Position numbers and translations under genes: made by a program. Below, piece after piece: positions 11,332 to 23,066 of a DNA stretch of 64,000 nucleotides. The notes beneath the pieces were generated by a model. That model saw only the letters and a list, made by a program, of their open reading frames with translations, had not been told where the DNA came from and ran no database searches. Numbering within the stretch: position 1 is the stretch's first letter; each line of letters starts with the position of its first letter. The stretch is from positions 150,508 through 214,507 of the forward strand of contig CDMY01000947.1 in assembly GCA_001179505.1 (NCBI GenBank). The letters run 5' to 3'. Origin of the DNA: Vitrella brassicaformis (lineage: Eukaryota > Sar > Vitrellaceae).

Positions 11332-12307
11332 TCACAGGTACCTACAGCGCCCCTCCCACACACAGCCAAGCAGACACGCCGACAGACAGACAGACAGACA
11401 GTCACCTGAGCGTCAGTCTGCTTCGGACTTCAACAGACGGCTCGAAGCCGTTGTCGATCATCGCCGCTGACGCGACGTGATATGAATACTCGAAGACCTC
11501 CGGTCTAAAAGAGAAATCCAAACCTGAACACACACACACGAGGGCTGTGTCTGTCTGTCCATGACGGTCTCCATTGCCCTGTCTGTCTGAAAGTCTGTCT
11601 GTTTGTTTGTTACCTCTCTCTAGACACTGCGCTACACAGTTGAAATCTAAACCAGACACACAGAGAGCCAGACAGACAGACAGACAGACAGACAGACAGT
11701 GGCTGAGTCCATCCGGCTGGCCTCTCTTGGTGTGTGCAGATCGATCAGAGTTAGTTGCTCACAGAAGGCAGACACCCACGCTTTGAACACCTCGAAGTCC
11801 TTGTCTGAGCCAGGCGGTCTGCAGCAACAGCGAGGCACAACACAAATGCGCGCGCATACACACACAATACACAGACGTACACCACTTACCTCTTGCCCTG
11901 CAGGATTTGGACCAGGATGGCCTCACTGTCGGTCAACCACTGCAGAACCTCCTCGTCGGTCGGAGACGGGCCGGCCTTGCCCAAGAAGCGCCTCTGTGCA
12001 CACACGCACACACACACACGAACGCGCACACATACAAACACACTGAGAGAGACTACGCTGGCCATCTCTGCCCCCTTACAAGTATGGCGCCGATATCATT
12101 GAACGCCTCGACGCCGCGTTCAAGCTTGAATCGGGGCGTGACGGCTTGGAGAGGGCGGTGCCGTATCCGAAGGCCATTCGGCTTGCCGGCGATGCCGACT
12201 CTCTGGGCGACTGGGGTGAGGAACGCCCTTGGGAACGCCGACGACGACACTGCCGCTGCTGCTGCTGCCAGGGAGAGAGCGGCGACGAACGTGAACGTCA
12301 GGCGCAT
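11332..12307 (-). CDS. Putative plastid-targeted protein with bipartite presequence
   Basis: Exon 1 (12307-12080) starts at an ATG with a strong signal peptide: MRLTFTFVAALSLAAAAAAV, then SSSAFPRAFLTPV. A Phe just after the likely cleavage site, followed by a basic transit-like stretch, is the hallmark of plastid import in algae with complex red plastids (family knowledge). Further exons are 11993-11890, 11818 to about 11690, about 11655-11620, about 11524-11402, and a terminal piece ending at TGA 11332-11334. The mature part is helical and acidic (e.g. SPTDEEVLQWLTDSEAILVQ and DKDFEVFKAWVSAFCEQ), roughly 170 residues. The donor after the third exon lies in a GTCT microsatellite, so that boundary is uncertain. 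I do not recognise the mature protein. The plastid location is a prediction. Confidence 0.6.
11670..11700. repeat. GACA microsatellite at an intron boundary
   Basis: Seven or so GACA units. Read on the minus strand this is a GTCT array directly at the 3' end of an exon of the plastid-targeted gene. It offers a ladder of alternative GT donors four bases apart. Confidence 0.75.
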
Positions 12308-12563
12308 GGGAGAATCATGGATCAGCAGTGCTCGAGGAAAAGATCGGCACAAGTTGAGCTCGCAAATGTCAAGGGTGCGTGAAAACCTTCTGTACAGAAA
12401 GCTGTTTTGATGATTGACCATCTGGCTTTCTGCAATGGAAACTGTCTTTTTGAGTGGCGAGATGTCTTTCTGCAGCGGCTGGTGGCCTTTTGCAGCGGTA
12501 CTGCCTTCTCCGGCAGATCGCTATCTTTTGAGCTCAGCTCCTCGCCCAGACCTTGCCTTGTCG

Positions 12564-12775
12564 TGTCGGCGTGTGGGTGTTAAATGAAGGAGGACATTTC
12601 CCCGGCCACAAGACTATCTGGTTGAACGAGTCACACAATGCATGTCACCAACCAATCAACCAGACAAACAGACATCACACACACACACACACGAGCGCGC
12701 ACACGGTTGAAGATATTCACACACATGATCTACACAATAGCCTCCCTCCTGCTGCAGCAAGGGGGCTCATGAGTG
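12564..12775. repeat. Duplicated non-coding element, copy B
   Basis: Direct-orientation copy of 11044-11235. It shares the GGCGTGTGGGTGTTAAATGA start, the ATGCATGTCACCAACCAATC segment and the final CTGCTGCAGC[A/G]A-GGGGGCTCATGA segment. It lies about 400 bp downstream of the ankyrin gene stop. Confidence 0.8.
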
Positions 12776-13035
12776 GCCATGGGACTTGAAGGGGCGCCGA
12801 TGGCCGGCTGGCCGGCCATTCAATAACAGCTATCGATGAACACATCTACATAGATAAAATGAGAACATGGCAGAACGGAAATAAAGAACGCCACACACAC
12901 AGCGATGAGTGTGCAGCGAGAAGGGAAGGGATGGTCTGGTCTGCATGCCGCCTTACCCGTAATAGCAGCATTAGACGGGCGGATTCAGGTTGCTGCTGCT
13001 GTCCTCCTCCTTATCCATCCCATCACCAAACCTGC

Positions 13036-13064
13036 CAGACAGACAGACAGACAGACAGACAGAC
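13036..13064. repeat. CAGA microsatellite
   Basis: Seven uninterrupted CAGA units in the 3' region of the ankyrin gene. The same motif recurs across the window. Confidence 0.85.
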
Positions 13065-13179
13065 GTGTGTGTACTCATGGATGCCCCCATCCATCCATCC
13101 ATCCATCTCCTGGCACCTTCCACTCACTGGCTGTCCTCCATTTGTTGTTGCTGCTCCTCGTCGTTGTCGTCGCCGTCAA

Positions 13180-14618
13180 TCAATCGCCACCAGGCTGCTT
13201 CCGCTCTCCCCAGTCAGCGTACATGCCGTCCTCGTCCATGAAGCCCTTCACACAAACACACGCGCACACACACACTCACGAATGGATACACGTGGATGAC
13301 ATCCATCTCCAATGTGTATGTGTGTGTCTTTTCCCGCTTACCTCGTCTAGGCCGTCGCCCCAGCCGTCCTCCAGGTCGTCCTCATCCAGGAAATCCTGCA
13401 CACACACAGACATGTCACAGGCACGCATACCAAACAAACAAGAGGCAGGAAAAGTGACTGAATCATCGCGGGTGTGTGCGATGTGTGCATGTGTGCCCGC
13501 CCCTCCCTCCCTCCCTCCCTCCCTCCTGACCTCATCGATGTCGTCCTCCTCATCTAGCTCGTCTCCCCCCAAGCCATCGCCATCCGATAACTCCTCACCC
13601 CACACGGCACCGGGCGGCCCCCTCTCACTCATCCCCTCCCACCCATCTATCCTCTGCACCACACGCTGGCCTCCCCCCGCCCCACCCACCACCACATTGC
13701 CGTCGAACTCGCATTCGAATGGCCTCCCATTGCCGAATCCCCTGACGATGTGGGGCAGCTCGTAGTGCCGACCCTCCTCACACCGGATCAGGTGGATCAC
13801 GTCACGCACGCCATACACAACGCCCTCCTCTACGTCCCCGTCCCCTTCCCCTCCCTGGCTGTCAGATGTGCCGGTGTGTGTGACTTGTGGGGTGACGAAG
13901 GCAGTGTGGCGAAACAGACGCCGCCTCACAGAGGGGCTGGCCACATTGTATGCACGAGAGAGGAAAAAAGACAGCGCCGCATTGAGCCGCCGCCCGAGTG
14001 GCGTGCGCTCTGAGAAGGGGAGGGGAGGAGGCTCTACGTACGAGGCAATCTGACAGCACAGCACACCCACACGAAACACGCGATGAGAAGCCGACAAGGC
14101 AGAGAGAGTGCGCAGAGGGTTCAGGGATGTGTTGATGTGGCGCATGGCGTGTGTAGGGACAGAGCGATTGACATACGAGTGATACACCGACAAAATTCGG
14201 TGCCTCTCTCTGGGTGTCGTGCTGATGTCGATGAGTGCCAGTGGGGTTGTGAATGTCAGTGCTGTGTCTACGGATGCCCCCAGATGGATCAGATGATGCG
14301 CAGCAGCGTGGTGGCCTCCCCTCACAAGTGCGACAAGGGGCGGCAGTCCCCCTCCACCATCTACGTCAGCTCCTGCCTCATCCACCAGCCATGACATGAC
14401 ATCCATATCCCAGTGGGCAACAGAGAGTGTCTCGCTGTCAGCCGTCACCCCCCGCTGCCTCACCAGCCAATACATGATGGCCCTATTCTGACTCGCTACG
14501 GCGCTATTCAGCGCCCCACTGCCCCTCCCCCCCTCCATCTCCTCCTGCCCCATGCCCTCCACGATCTTCTCGAGAATGGCAATGTGGACATCCGTGTGGC
14601 CACCGTGCGCCGCATCCC

Positions 14619-14650
<32 letters not shown>

Positions 14651-15321
14651 CCATCCTCCTCCTCTCGGAAGTGGCACTCACACGCCTCGTTGAGAGCCGA
14701 GGCCCCGTAGAGGCTGGGTGGTGTGGGTGCTGCTGCTGCGGCAGTGGTCAGCCGACTGACCACCTCGAGGCACTCCGTTGCCGAGATGCGCTGGGTGCCG
14801 CCGCGCGTGGCGTCACTGGTAAAGACCGATGTCAGCGCACCACTACCTCCGTAGCAACATGTGGCGCCGTGCCTCAGGAAGGTCTCGATCATGGGCAGGA
14901 GGGCAGACAGCTGAGCGGGGTCAGCGTGGTCCAGGCGGTCCAGCAGGAAGTCCAGGGGTCTCTTGCTCGTGAGAATGATGTGCATCGCTCGCCCTGGGCT
15001 GCGGCTGGTGTAGTCCATGTCGGCGCCCGAGCCAATGAGGCACCGCAGCATCGCGGCACCATCCTCTCCGACGCATCTGTCGGCGGCCAGATGTAGCAGA
15101 GAATCCCAACGGTTGAGGGCAGCGTCGTAGTACCGCCCATTGGGGTCGGCCTTCTGCTGCGTCAGCAGCTGGGCCGCTACGGCGGGTGAGAGGGAGCCAT
15201 GGTGGATGCCGAATGCCAACTGTTTGGTGGGCGAGAGGGCAAAGGCTGGCGCTCCGCCGCGTGAGAGGGTCACGGGGAACGGCTCGCCGGGCTGCTGCTG
15301 GTGCACCTCAGAGCTAGACAT
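13180..15321 (-). CDS. Ankyrin-repeat protein with acidic DGWG tail
   Basis: Three exons: 15321-13531, 13395-13342 and 13245-13180, all phase 0, giving 636 residues. The start is the first ATG, with no signal peptide. Residues about 60-130 and 280-375 carry ankyrin-type helix pairs (e.g. WDSLLHLAAD, LIGSGADMDYTS, AAHHLIHLGASVD). Repeats in between are degenerate. A Gln run (about ten Q) interrupts the middle. The last 60 residues are strongly acidic (DELDEEDDIDE, DEDDLEDGWGDGLDE, GFMDEDGMYADWGE). The last two exons encode only this tail, which echoes the acidic DGWG motifs of the protein at the left edge. Ankyrin arrays bind proteins; the partner is unknown. The long GC-rich first exon contrasts with the short-exon style of its neighbours. 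Confidence 0.8.
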
Positions 15322-15692
15322 CGCCAGATCGAGTCGACGAAGCCATCAGGTGGAAGCGCGGCTGCTGCAAACAAAGACGCCGCAGGGGTGAAAAACAAGA
15401 AGGGGATATCAATCTGCCTGGCTGCCTTCTCACCCGTACTGCACACGCGTCAGAGGCTCTCCAACGCTAGAACAGGCGGGCATCGTGACGCCGCTGTCAA
15501 CCTGACACGCCAGCAACATGCAGCGCATGAATGAATGAATGAATGTGCGTTCATTCCTTCCCATCGCATACAAATGCTTACTGTGGCCATGCGCACTATC
15601 CGCGACCAAAACCACCCCTCAACAACAGCGCCTTCCATCATTAGCTCGCGTGTGGATCGCCCAGCAAGCCGTAGAAACGTGGCTTCGCCGCC
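15322..15692. promoter_or_regulatory. Divergent promoter region
   Basis: This 371-bp gap lies between the ankyrin gene (-) and BTB/TLDc copy 2 (+). It carries an ATGA tetranucleotide run near 15527-15543 followed by GTGCGTTCATTC, giving a small inverted repeat around GAATG/CATTC. Promoter function is inferred from the head-to-head arrangement. Confidence 0.4.
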
Positions 15693-18073
15693 ATGGCTGC
15701 TGCAGCGGCTGCCAGCGGGGCAGGCGAGAAGCGAAAGCGGCCGAACGGCGGCGATGGCGATGAGGATGAGTGCGGCCATCTGCGTGCGAGCATGGAGCAG
15801 GCGCAGCTGGTGATGGAGAAGCTGCGCGAGATTGAGAATGGCCTCATCCAGCGAGAGCGGGCCATCGGCGGCACGGCAGATACCAGCGAGCCATCCGTAA
15901 GAGGGCCAGACGCGGAACGCAGGGAAGCCCTGAAATGCGGTTTTGTGCGTTCCTCTGCGTGTGTGTGTGTGTGTGTTGTCGTCAGGCCGAGCGGATGCGT
16001 GACATGTTGGCGTTCAATGTGGCCGGGGACACGACCGTCAAGGTGCGGCGTTCCACTCTGTGCGCCGTCAAGGGGACCGTCATTGCACTGCTGTTCTCGG
16101 GCCGCTTCGATGATGCCTTCGTTCGTGACAAGGACGAGCGCATCTTCCTTCAGATGTTTCCTGATGCCTGGAAGTGGTAGACAGATGTCATGACTGTGGA
16201 TGGCCATGTGTGGATCTCACACTGCCCCTCTGTGTGTGTGTGCTCCGTTGTCAAGTTGGTTGGGAAGCTCAACACATATGTGGGGGTGCAGACCATCGAC
16301 ACCATCGTCATACCGCCCTCCAGACAGAACGATACGCCATTCAAGTGAGTGGGCCACACCAACTGACACACGCCAGGCTGCCTGTTTGTGTTGCCGTGGA
16401 TCCCATGGTGTGGTGTGGTGTGTTTGGTCTCGTTCAGGTACTGGGTTGAGTTGCTCATGTCGGACCCCGGCTACAAGCGGCGCGCGAACCGTGTGCAGAT
16501 CCCACCCCTCACTCAAGACCACCAGCAGCAGGGGGAGGGAGGGCAGGAGCAGCAGGAGAGCGACGCTGAGGCCCTCTCTGTGGAGCTGCCCAGTATGATC
16601 AGGAGGGCCAAGGATGCCAGGGACGCCCAGATGGAGCGCCTCGAGGCCATCAAACCCCTGCTCAAGACGGGCGATAGCGAGGAGGATTCGGTAAGCCGAC
16701 GATACACTGGGAGAAAGGTGGGAGAAGGGATCGTCACTCATGTGTGCTGTCCTTGCTGTGCCCTTCGAGGTCAGTTGGTGTCGATTGAGGTGTCGGGTGC
16801 CACGGTGACGGTGACCAAGGGTGTGGCCACATCGCTGGGCGCCGACTCGACATTCGCGAACATGTTCACCAAGTGAGCCGCACTCACACAGACATGCATC
16901 CATCGCATGCCATTCCATTCTGTATGTCAGGTATGATCCCGATAGTCATGAGGAAGATCCCGAGTACGTGCGGCGCATAGTAGACGTGGTGGCGAGATCG
17001 CACATGATGAAGCAGACGGCCGTCAAGGCGGCTGATGTGCGCGGGGCGGTGGGCGAGACCGACCTCAAAGGATTCCGACACGCACTCACCATGTAAAAGC
17101 GGCGAGAACACACAGAGCTGCTCACCACACAGTGCTCCGACGGCTGTTCTCTGTCTGTCTGTCTGTCTGTGTGTTGGTTTGTGTCAGGTACGGTTTGGAT
17201 AGCGATCGCTATTTGGGCCCCGCTGACGGCCTGCTGACCACCGACCACCTGCACAAGATGCCCCAGTGGTGTGAGGGTCGGAACTACCCTGAGGCCCCCA
17301 GCATCCCGTCGTGTGTGGGCGAGCCGGTCGTCCGCATATACAAGTGGGAAGGGCAGCCGACAGATGTGAGCATGACGGCACTCTCCCACCATGCCTCTGT
17401 GTCCTGATGTGTGTGTGTGTCGTGGCAGGGCGACTGTGGATGGTTGGAGGTGGTTGGATTTCTCCGATGCCGTCAAGGGCCACTCCCCCCTGCTGATCAT
17501 CTTCCGTGTGGCCGACAGCAATGAGCTCTTCGCCATCATCATCGAGGGGCCCGTCGAGGTCACCGGGACGGCCGAGAGCACCCCCGACACGAAATCCTTC
17601 GCCTTCAAGCTGCGTGGGACAGACAGCCACCCATATGTGGGCTACATCGGCTGGGGAAGCAAGATGGACATCGCGGGCACACAGGTGGGTGCCCATCTGA
17701 ATGAGCCGGGCAGTCATGGTAATGGTCTCCTGTTCATCCATGTGTGCAGGAGAGAGCCGCCCCCCTCATCGATTTCTCTTCGCCCGACTCTGATGTGAGG
17801 GCCGTCCTCGGTGTCGCAGGCTTCAGCTTTGGCGTCCGTCCGGCCGCCCAGCAGATCCAGATTGGCGCCCCAACAGCAGCCAGCGACGGGGAGCTCAAGC
17901 GCTGCCAGGGATTCATGCTGCAAGCAGATCAGCCCGACGAGTGGCGGCAGTGGCAGCGGCCGGGCGTGAGGCCGAGCGACCACGGCTGGGGTGGTGACGT
18001 AGTGTTCCTGCCTGTGTCTGTGAAGGGGTTTCACTTTGAGATTGATGAGTTCGAGGCATACAAGCTGGCGTGA
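15693..18073 (+). CDS. BTB/TLDc-like family protein, copy 2 (possibly broken)
   Basis: Same nine-exon plan as copy 1: 15693-15896, 15986-16176, about 16256-16344, 16438-16690, 16775-16872, 16931-17092, 17188-17343, 17429-17684 and 17750-18073. Exon 2 encodes the BTB/T1 core (MLAFNVAGDTTVKVRRSTLC; GRFDDAFVRDKDERIFL). Exons 5-6 hold the second T1-like module (VSIEVSGATVTVTKGVATSL, YDPDSHEEDPEYVRRIVDVV). Exons 8-9 hold the TLDc-like region. The acceptor before exon 3 reads CAAG where the other copies read CAGG. Using the available AG drops one base and shifts the frame; retaining the intron meets TAG at once. Unless a non-canonical AA acceptor is used, the product would end after the first BTB half. 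Every other exon is open and well conserved, so the lesion is recent or tolerated. Confidence 0.65.
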
Positions 18074-18774
18074 GCAAGGGAGGGAGGGGGGAGAGGGGTA
18101 CAGTAGACGGGCGTGTGGTGTGTGCGTGTATTCGTGACGAACATGTGCGTGGCTTTCCATCTAGTTGTTGTACAGTTGACAATCGCTGCGCATCGCCTCC
18201 ATCCAGCAGGTGGAGGTGACTGCTGTGTGCCGGACGGGCATTGACTTGACCGATTAGCATGCCACGCAGCGTACCGTCCACACACACTCACTCTCACTAT
18301 TATGTACACCGATGGTCTCACTGACTGACTTGACAGAGAGGCACGACCTTGCAGCGATCAGCTACAGCCTGCATGCATGACACTTGAATGAATGAATGAA
18401 TGAATGAATGAATGGATCCGTCAGGTCCGTGCGGTGCGCTCCCTTCCTTCCCTGTATGTAGCACCAACGAATGCTCATTTCAGTGTGTGCTCATGGATGG
18501 GTCATCTGTCGGCGTTCTCCTTCTCCTCGCTCAAGGAAGGCACCACGTCGTCCCAAAACGTTTTGGTCCACAACGGGCGCCGACTGCCAGATCCCCATGC
18601 AATCTCACTCGAGGTTGTGTTTGAAGGGCAGCTCACTTGGCTTCACTTTCCAGAGGCAGGGGTGGATTTGCTAGTGTCGTCGCCGCATCGGTTGTCGATA
18701 TCTATCATACTTACTATCGGTTGACGCCTTTTGTCGAAGGATAACAGCATCGATTCACACGTACATACGTTGAT
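18074..18774. other. Intergenic region upstream of the cohesin acetyltransferase gene
   Basis: Holds the 3' flank of copy 2 and a TGAA microsatellite at about 18386-18413. An open + strand frame runs from 18404 to 18724, but no splice continuity or recognisable motif supports it as a gene. I see nothing else. Confidence 0.45.
18386..18413. repeat. TGAA microsatellite
   Basis: About seven uninterrupted TGAA units in the space upstream of the acetyltransferase gene. Confidence 0.85.
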
Positions 18775-20489
18775 ATGGAGCGGTACCTCATCAAGCGGCC
18801 TCGTGACTGCTCGGCGAGCACCCACCTGTCCACTGGGCAGGCCAAGCGCGTCAAGGGCGGCGCATCGCAGCCTCAGGCTCACAAGGCAGGTGGTGGCACT
18901 CAGCAGCAGCAGCAGCAGCAGCTCAAGCAAATGGAGATCGGGCCGTCCATGAAGCTGCAGGAGGCCAAGTGAGCGACAGAGAGAGAAACCCGACGGCGTG
19001 CCGACAACCACACACAGATACATCCATCCATCTCTTCTAGTGAATGTGTGTGTGTGTTCGCTGTGTGTGCAGGGTTCGTTTGTGTAAGGTGTGTGGCGTG
19101 CCCGTTGCCCCCGGTGAGCACCACGATGACAAGCTGCACGAGGAGATGGGCTTCATCACCACCAAGAAGAAAGTCAAACAGCCCGTCAAGTGGCCAGGGG
19201 TAAGCACAGCTGGGCCAACACGGCCAACCAGTACACACCCAGCACAGTCTAGACCACACCCATCGATCTGTGTCGCCTTGCCTTGCCTCGGTCAGGCTCG
19301 GCGTTTCATCGTCCGCACTTTGCCGCGGGGCGAGGCGATAGCCCGCATACACGGCAAGCCGGACCAGGCCGCATGGAAGAAGGTACACAACACAACACGG
19401 ACACACGCAGGGGTGGAGTGCTCAGCTCACCGCTGTTTTGTGTGTGTGTGTGTGTGTGTGTGTTGTGGTATGCCTGGGGGTCAGGTTCAGTCGATATTTT
19501 CGGTGTTGAATGAGGAGATCGGCCACCCCGGGCTGCACGAGTGCCACCTGCGGTCGCACGACCATCAGGTGGGTGGGTGGCTGTGGAGGATGATGGCCCC
19601 ATCAACCACACGACCCTCTTTGTGTGTGTGTGTATGTGTGTGTGTTTAGTTGTATTTGTACCTGAAGCCTCCCTCACTCAGCGTGGTGGGCTTCCTTTGG
19701 ACCAGACCTGTGCATAAGGTAGGCCGGCATCACCCACACCCCCACCCACCCACCCACAGCACCTCATTCCAGCCTTCTCTCTATCCCGTTTTGTCCACCA
19801 CCCGCAGGCGTATCCCGTGTTGTTTGAGCAAGATTTGTCGCAGCCCTCCTCGTCCAGTGCCAGTGCCAGTGCTGCTGCTGCCGGTGGGAGTGGTTCGTCC
19901 TTCCCGTCGCTGGAGCCCGTGCAGCTGCAGACGTCACAGCCAAAAGATGCCCGCCTGGGGGTGGAGGTCATCTGGTGGGCGATGAAGGGATGGAGGGAGG
20001 GAAGACTCTCAACAGTGTGTGTATGTATCGTGTTCATGCGTGGCATTTAGGGTTCACGCGTCCCACCGTCGGCAGCGGATCGCTTCACAGCTGGTCGATG
20101 CGGCAGCGTAAGCAAGCAGACAGACAGGAGAGGAACCAAACCAACGTCGGTCCACCATCCACACACACCCCTTGTCTGTCTGCTTGCTTCTCAGTTCGAT
20201 GTTCGTGGAGGGTGTCAAGGTGCCCAGGTCGGAGATCGCATTCACACAGGTGAGGTGGGCGGCTGGGCGGGTCGGTGGGAGACAGACATTGCCACCACAC
20301 ACTGCCGCACTCTCTCCTCTGAATGGATGTGTGCAGACTACGGCGCTGGGTACCCTGTTTGCGCGTCGCTACGTGGGTGCGGTGCACTTCAACGGCTACA
20401 GCACGGTGGACGAGGACCAGCAGGACATCTGCCGAGCTGCAAAGAAGGAAACCGATGCTGATGGTGGCGATGATGATATGCAGCAGTGA
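18775..20489 (+). CDS. ECO1: Eco1/ESCO-type cohesin N-acetyltransferase
   Basis: About nine exons, starting at ATG 18775 and ending at TGA 20487-20489. All junctions keep phase (e.g. 18968/19072, 19200/19297, 19381/19487, 19570/19650, 19720/19808, 19971/20050, 20110/20195, 20249/20338). Exon 1 is a basic, Gln-rich leader. Exon 2 has the Cys2 half of the family zinc finger (CKVCG) followed by a His pair (HHDDKLH). The C-terminal exons show the ESCO acetyltransferase signature: GVEVIW, VHASHRRQRIASQLVDAA with the acetyl-CoA-binding RxxxIA loop, then SEIAFTQ, TTALGTLFARRYVG. Members acetylate cohesin Smc3 in S phase to establish sister-chromatid cohesion in the nucleus. An Asp/Gly-rich tail follows the domain. 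A Ser/Ala-rich insert splits the catalytic half. The family assignment is firm; the exact exon ends are by eye. Confidence 0.85.
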
Positions 20490-21992
20490 GGAATGGGAGA
20501 GGCGTAGGTGTCGTCATATGTTATTGCCAGTATCGTATTGGACTGTATTGCATTCCATTGATCGGTTTTCTCAGCTCTGACGCCCGCTTTGTCCTTGTAC
20601 ACTGTTCGCCCTTGATGGCAGTGAAGTTCCCAGCCCAGCAGGGAACTTTGCTGAGGTCAGGGGTGGCCTGCGCAGAAGGACCGAGGGGGCACAGCACAGC
20701 ACGGCTAGAGAGAAAGGAAGGACCGAAGGAAGGATTCAGTATGAAGACAAGAGGGACGAACTACCTCGTCGTGTTGCTTGTCTCTCTCTCTGTCTGTGTG
20801 TGTGCGTTGTGGGTCGTGCTGGCGTCTGTCCAGGGGATGAGAGATACATCCTCTAGATGGGTGACTGAGTGACTCACAACGCGCATACACAGACAGCGGG
20901 AGAGACAGCATGCAAGAAGATAGATAACAGCCAGGGGATGAGTGAGAGGGAGTGGATTGGGGGAAGGGAGATGGTTTCTGTGTACAGTGAGCATTCATGC
21001 ATGGGTGCGCGGCCATGGCCAGCCATATATCCCCACACACACGACAGTGTCTTCGTGGGGCAGTCAGGCAGTGTATAGGCTAGCCATGGTATGATGTGTG
21101 TGCATCACATCATCCGGTCCATGTGTGTGCATTGATTGATTGCATTTGTGAGAGAGATGACGGTCGATCGACCCTTGTGTGGGTGCGTGCGTGCGGTTGG
21201 CCCGGATGTTTTGTTGCTGCATGTATTTGTGTATCTATCGCATCCACACATGGATTGGCGCTTCTCGATGTGTGATGGATGCCTTTGCACTGAGTGTACA
21301 GCAGCGACACGCCGATCCGTGGATCAGTGAATTGCATTCATTCATCGAGTCGGTCTCTCTCTGTGTGTACATGTGTCTCACCACACACCTCACATACAAC
21401 ATTGGTATGATGCCATGCCCCGCGCTGCATCGTAAGACGGACCTCGCAGTGACCAAATTCACTCTTCCCTCCCCTGACCGCCGAAGAGGCAAGTGAAGTC
21501 CGTCACAGCGAGCGTCCGTACACTCACGCGATGCATACACTCAAGAAACACACAAAGGAGACACACATCGCGTCCATCCATCCGTCCATCAGCCATTCAA
21601 GTGCTGCCCGCATTGCACTTCACTGTACTGTGCTGCACTCGGCCTTGTGCGTGGCGGTGGCGACGCGCAGGGCCTGCCTGCTGATGGACAGAGAATGCTG
21701 CCACCAACTTCGCCTACGAATCTCCTCCCGCACCCACAAAGCCCTTGATGCAGACAGACAGGGGGAGCACGGGGGAGCACGACAGAGGTCATTAATTCGG
21801 CAGGACGAAAAGGCAGTCATTCACACGCATGAACCAACCAACCAAGCACGCACGCACGCAAGCAAGGAAGCAAGGCAGGCAGTGAGTGAGTGAGTGAGTG
21901 AGAGGTATGAACAAACCACGTCATATATTCATGTCACCGCCAGAAACACTGACTGACCTGACCCTCATGCATATGACGCGATAGAGAGGGTG

Positions 21993-22064
21993 ATCCATCC
22001 ATCCATCCACCATCCATCCATCCTTGTGCAAGCCAGTTACGATGGATGGATGGATGGATGGATG
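21993..22064. repeat. Facing ATCC and GATG arrays (foldback microsatellite)
   Basis: An ATCC run (about 21993-22023) is followed after about 18 bp by a GATG run (22041-22064) of complementary sequence. The two arms could pair into a long hairpin. Confidence 0.75.
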
Positions 22065-22640
22065 CGTTGAGATTCGGCTATATACATACATGTACATGGG
22101 GCATGTAGGTATGTATATAGAGAGAAAGGGGCCTACCAAAAAAGAACGAGACCGACAAATATCGAGTATGCTGTGCGGTGGTGGCACGTGCGTCACGTCA
22201 CGAAAAATAGAGGACCGCTGCAGGCAGGCAGGCAGGCAGGCAGCCCCCCGAGTAGAGACGCAGACGCACGGCCGTTGGCGTCATCCATCCATCCATCCGT
22301 TTGTTTGTCTTGTGTTTCTGTCTGTACGAAGCGATTCTCGAGTGTCGTCAGTGTGTGCATTGCAGTGCATGTGACTATACCTCACTGCACTGGACGAATG
22401 CATTATACTATGTGGAGATAAGCATCAAAACTGTGGTGGTCTTCTCCAATTGGCCTTCTCTCTCTCTCTTACGTCGCTTATGTACACCAGACAGACAGCC
22501 AACGAGCCCACCCCCCGCAACACAATTCCTTCCCTGGTCTTGTCATGGTTTTGTTGCCATGCTACCCAACCGGCTCGAATGGCCGGGGAAAACACACACA
22601 CACAGACGGGCAGACAGGCAGACAGACAGACGCTCCCGTC

Positions 22641-22641
<1 letters not shown>

Positions 22642-22668
<27 letters not shown>
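22642..22668. repeat. CT dinucleotide run
   Basis: About 13 uninterrupted CT units inside the gene-poor tract. Confidence 0.85.
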
Positions 22669-22674
<6 letters not shown>

Positions 22675-23044
22675 GGTTGCCATCTATCCACGCTGCGTGA
22701 GCGTTATCTAGTCACTAGGACACGGGCATACGCATACAGTACCACACCGGTCTGTCTGTAATGGTAGTTAGTTAATGGTCGGTCAAAACAAAACAAAGCC
22801 TACAGGTGGACGTCAGTCAGTGGGTGGGTGCGGTCCCTATGCCATCAGGAAAAAGGGGGCCGGCCGGCCAGCCTCGTGCGTGTGTGTGTGTGCGCAAAAA
22901 AGATACATCTGTCCGCACAGCACTTGTCCATGAGCGATAGGTGAATAGATAGACAGACAGTTGCATACACACATACACACAAGAGAACACATTGATTGAT
23001 GCGCAGAAAGAAGGTCATGCGCAGAAAGAAATATGGTTTCTCTG

Positions 23045-23066
23045 TCCATCCATCCATCCATCCATC
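23045..23066. repeat. CCAT microsatellite
   Basis: Five or more CCAT units. A second CCAT run follows at about 23178-23201. Confidence 0.8.

Larger units (their letters stand above)
12308..13179. other. Intergenic region, no gene seen
   Basis: Holds the 5' side of the plastid-targeted gene and the 3' side of the ankyrin gene, both minus strand. It contains the second copy of the duplicated element (12564-12775), a palindromic CCGGC-rich spot near 12803-12820, and a CAGA microsatellite (about 13036-13064). No coding exon is supported. Confidence 0.5.

Noticed and set aside
14413-15096. 227-residue open frame on the + strand
   Set aside because: Antisense shadow of the ankyrin exon, whose protein shows clear ankyrin helices.
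18404-18724. 106-residue + strand frame before the acetyltransferase gene
   Set aside because: Begins inside a TGAA microsatellite, no motif, no in-phase junction to either neighbour.
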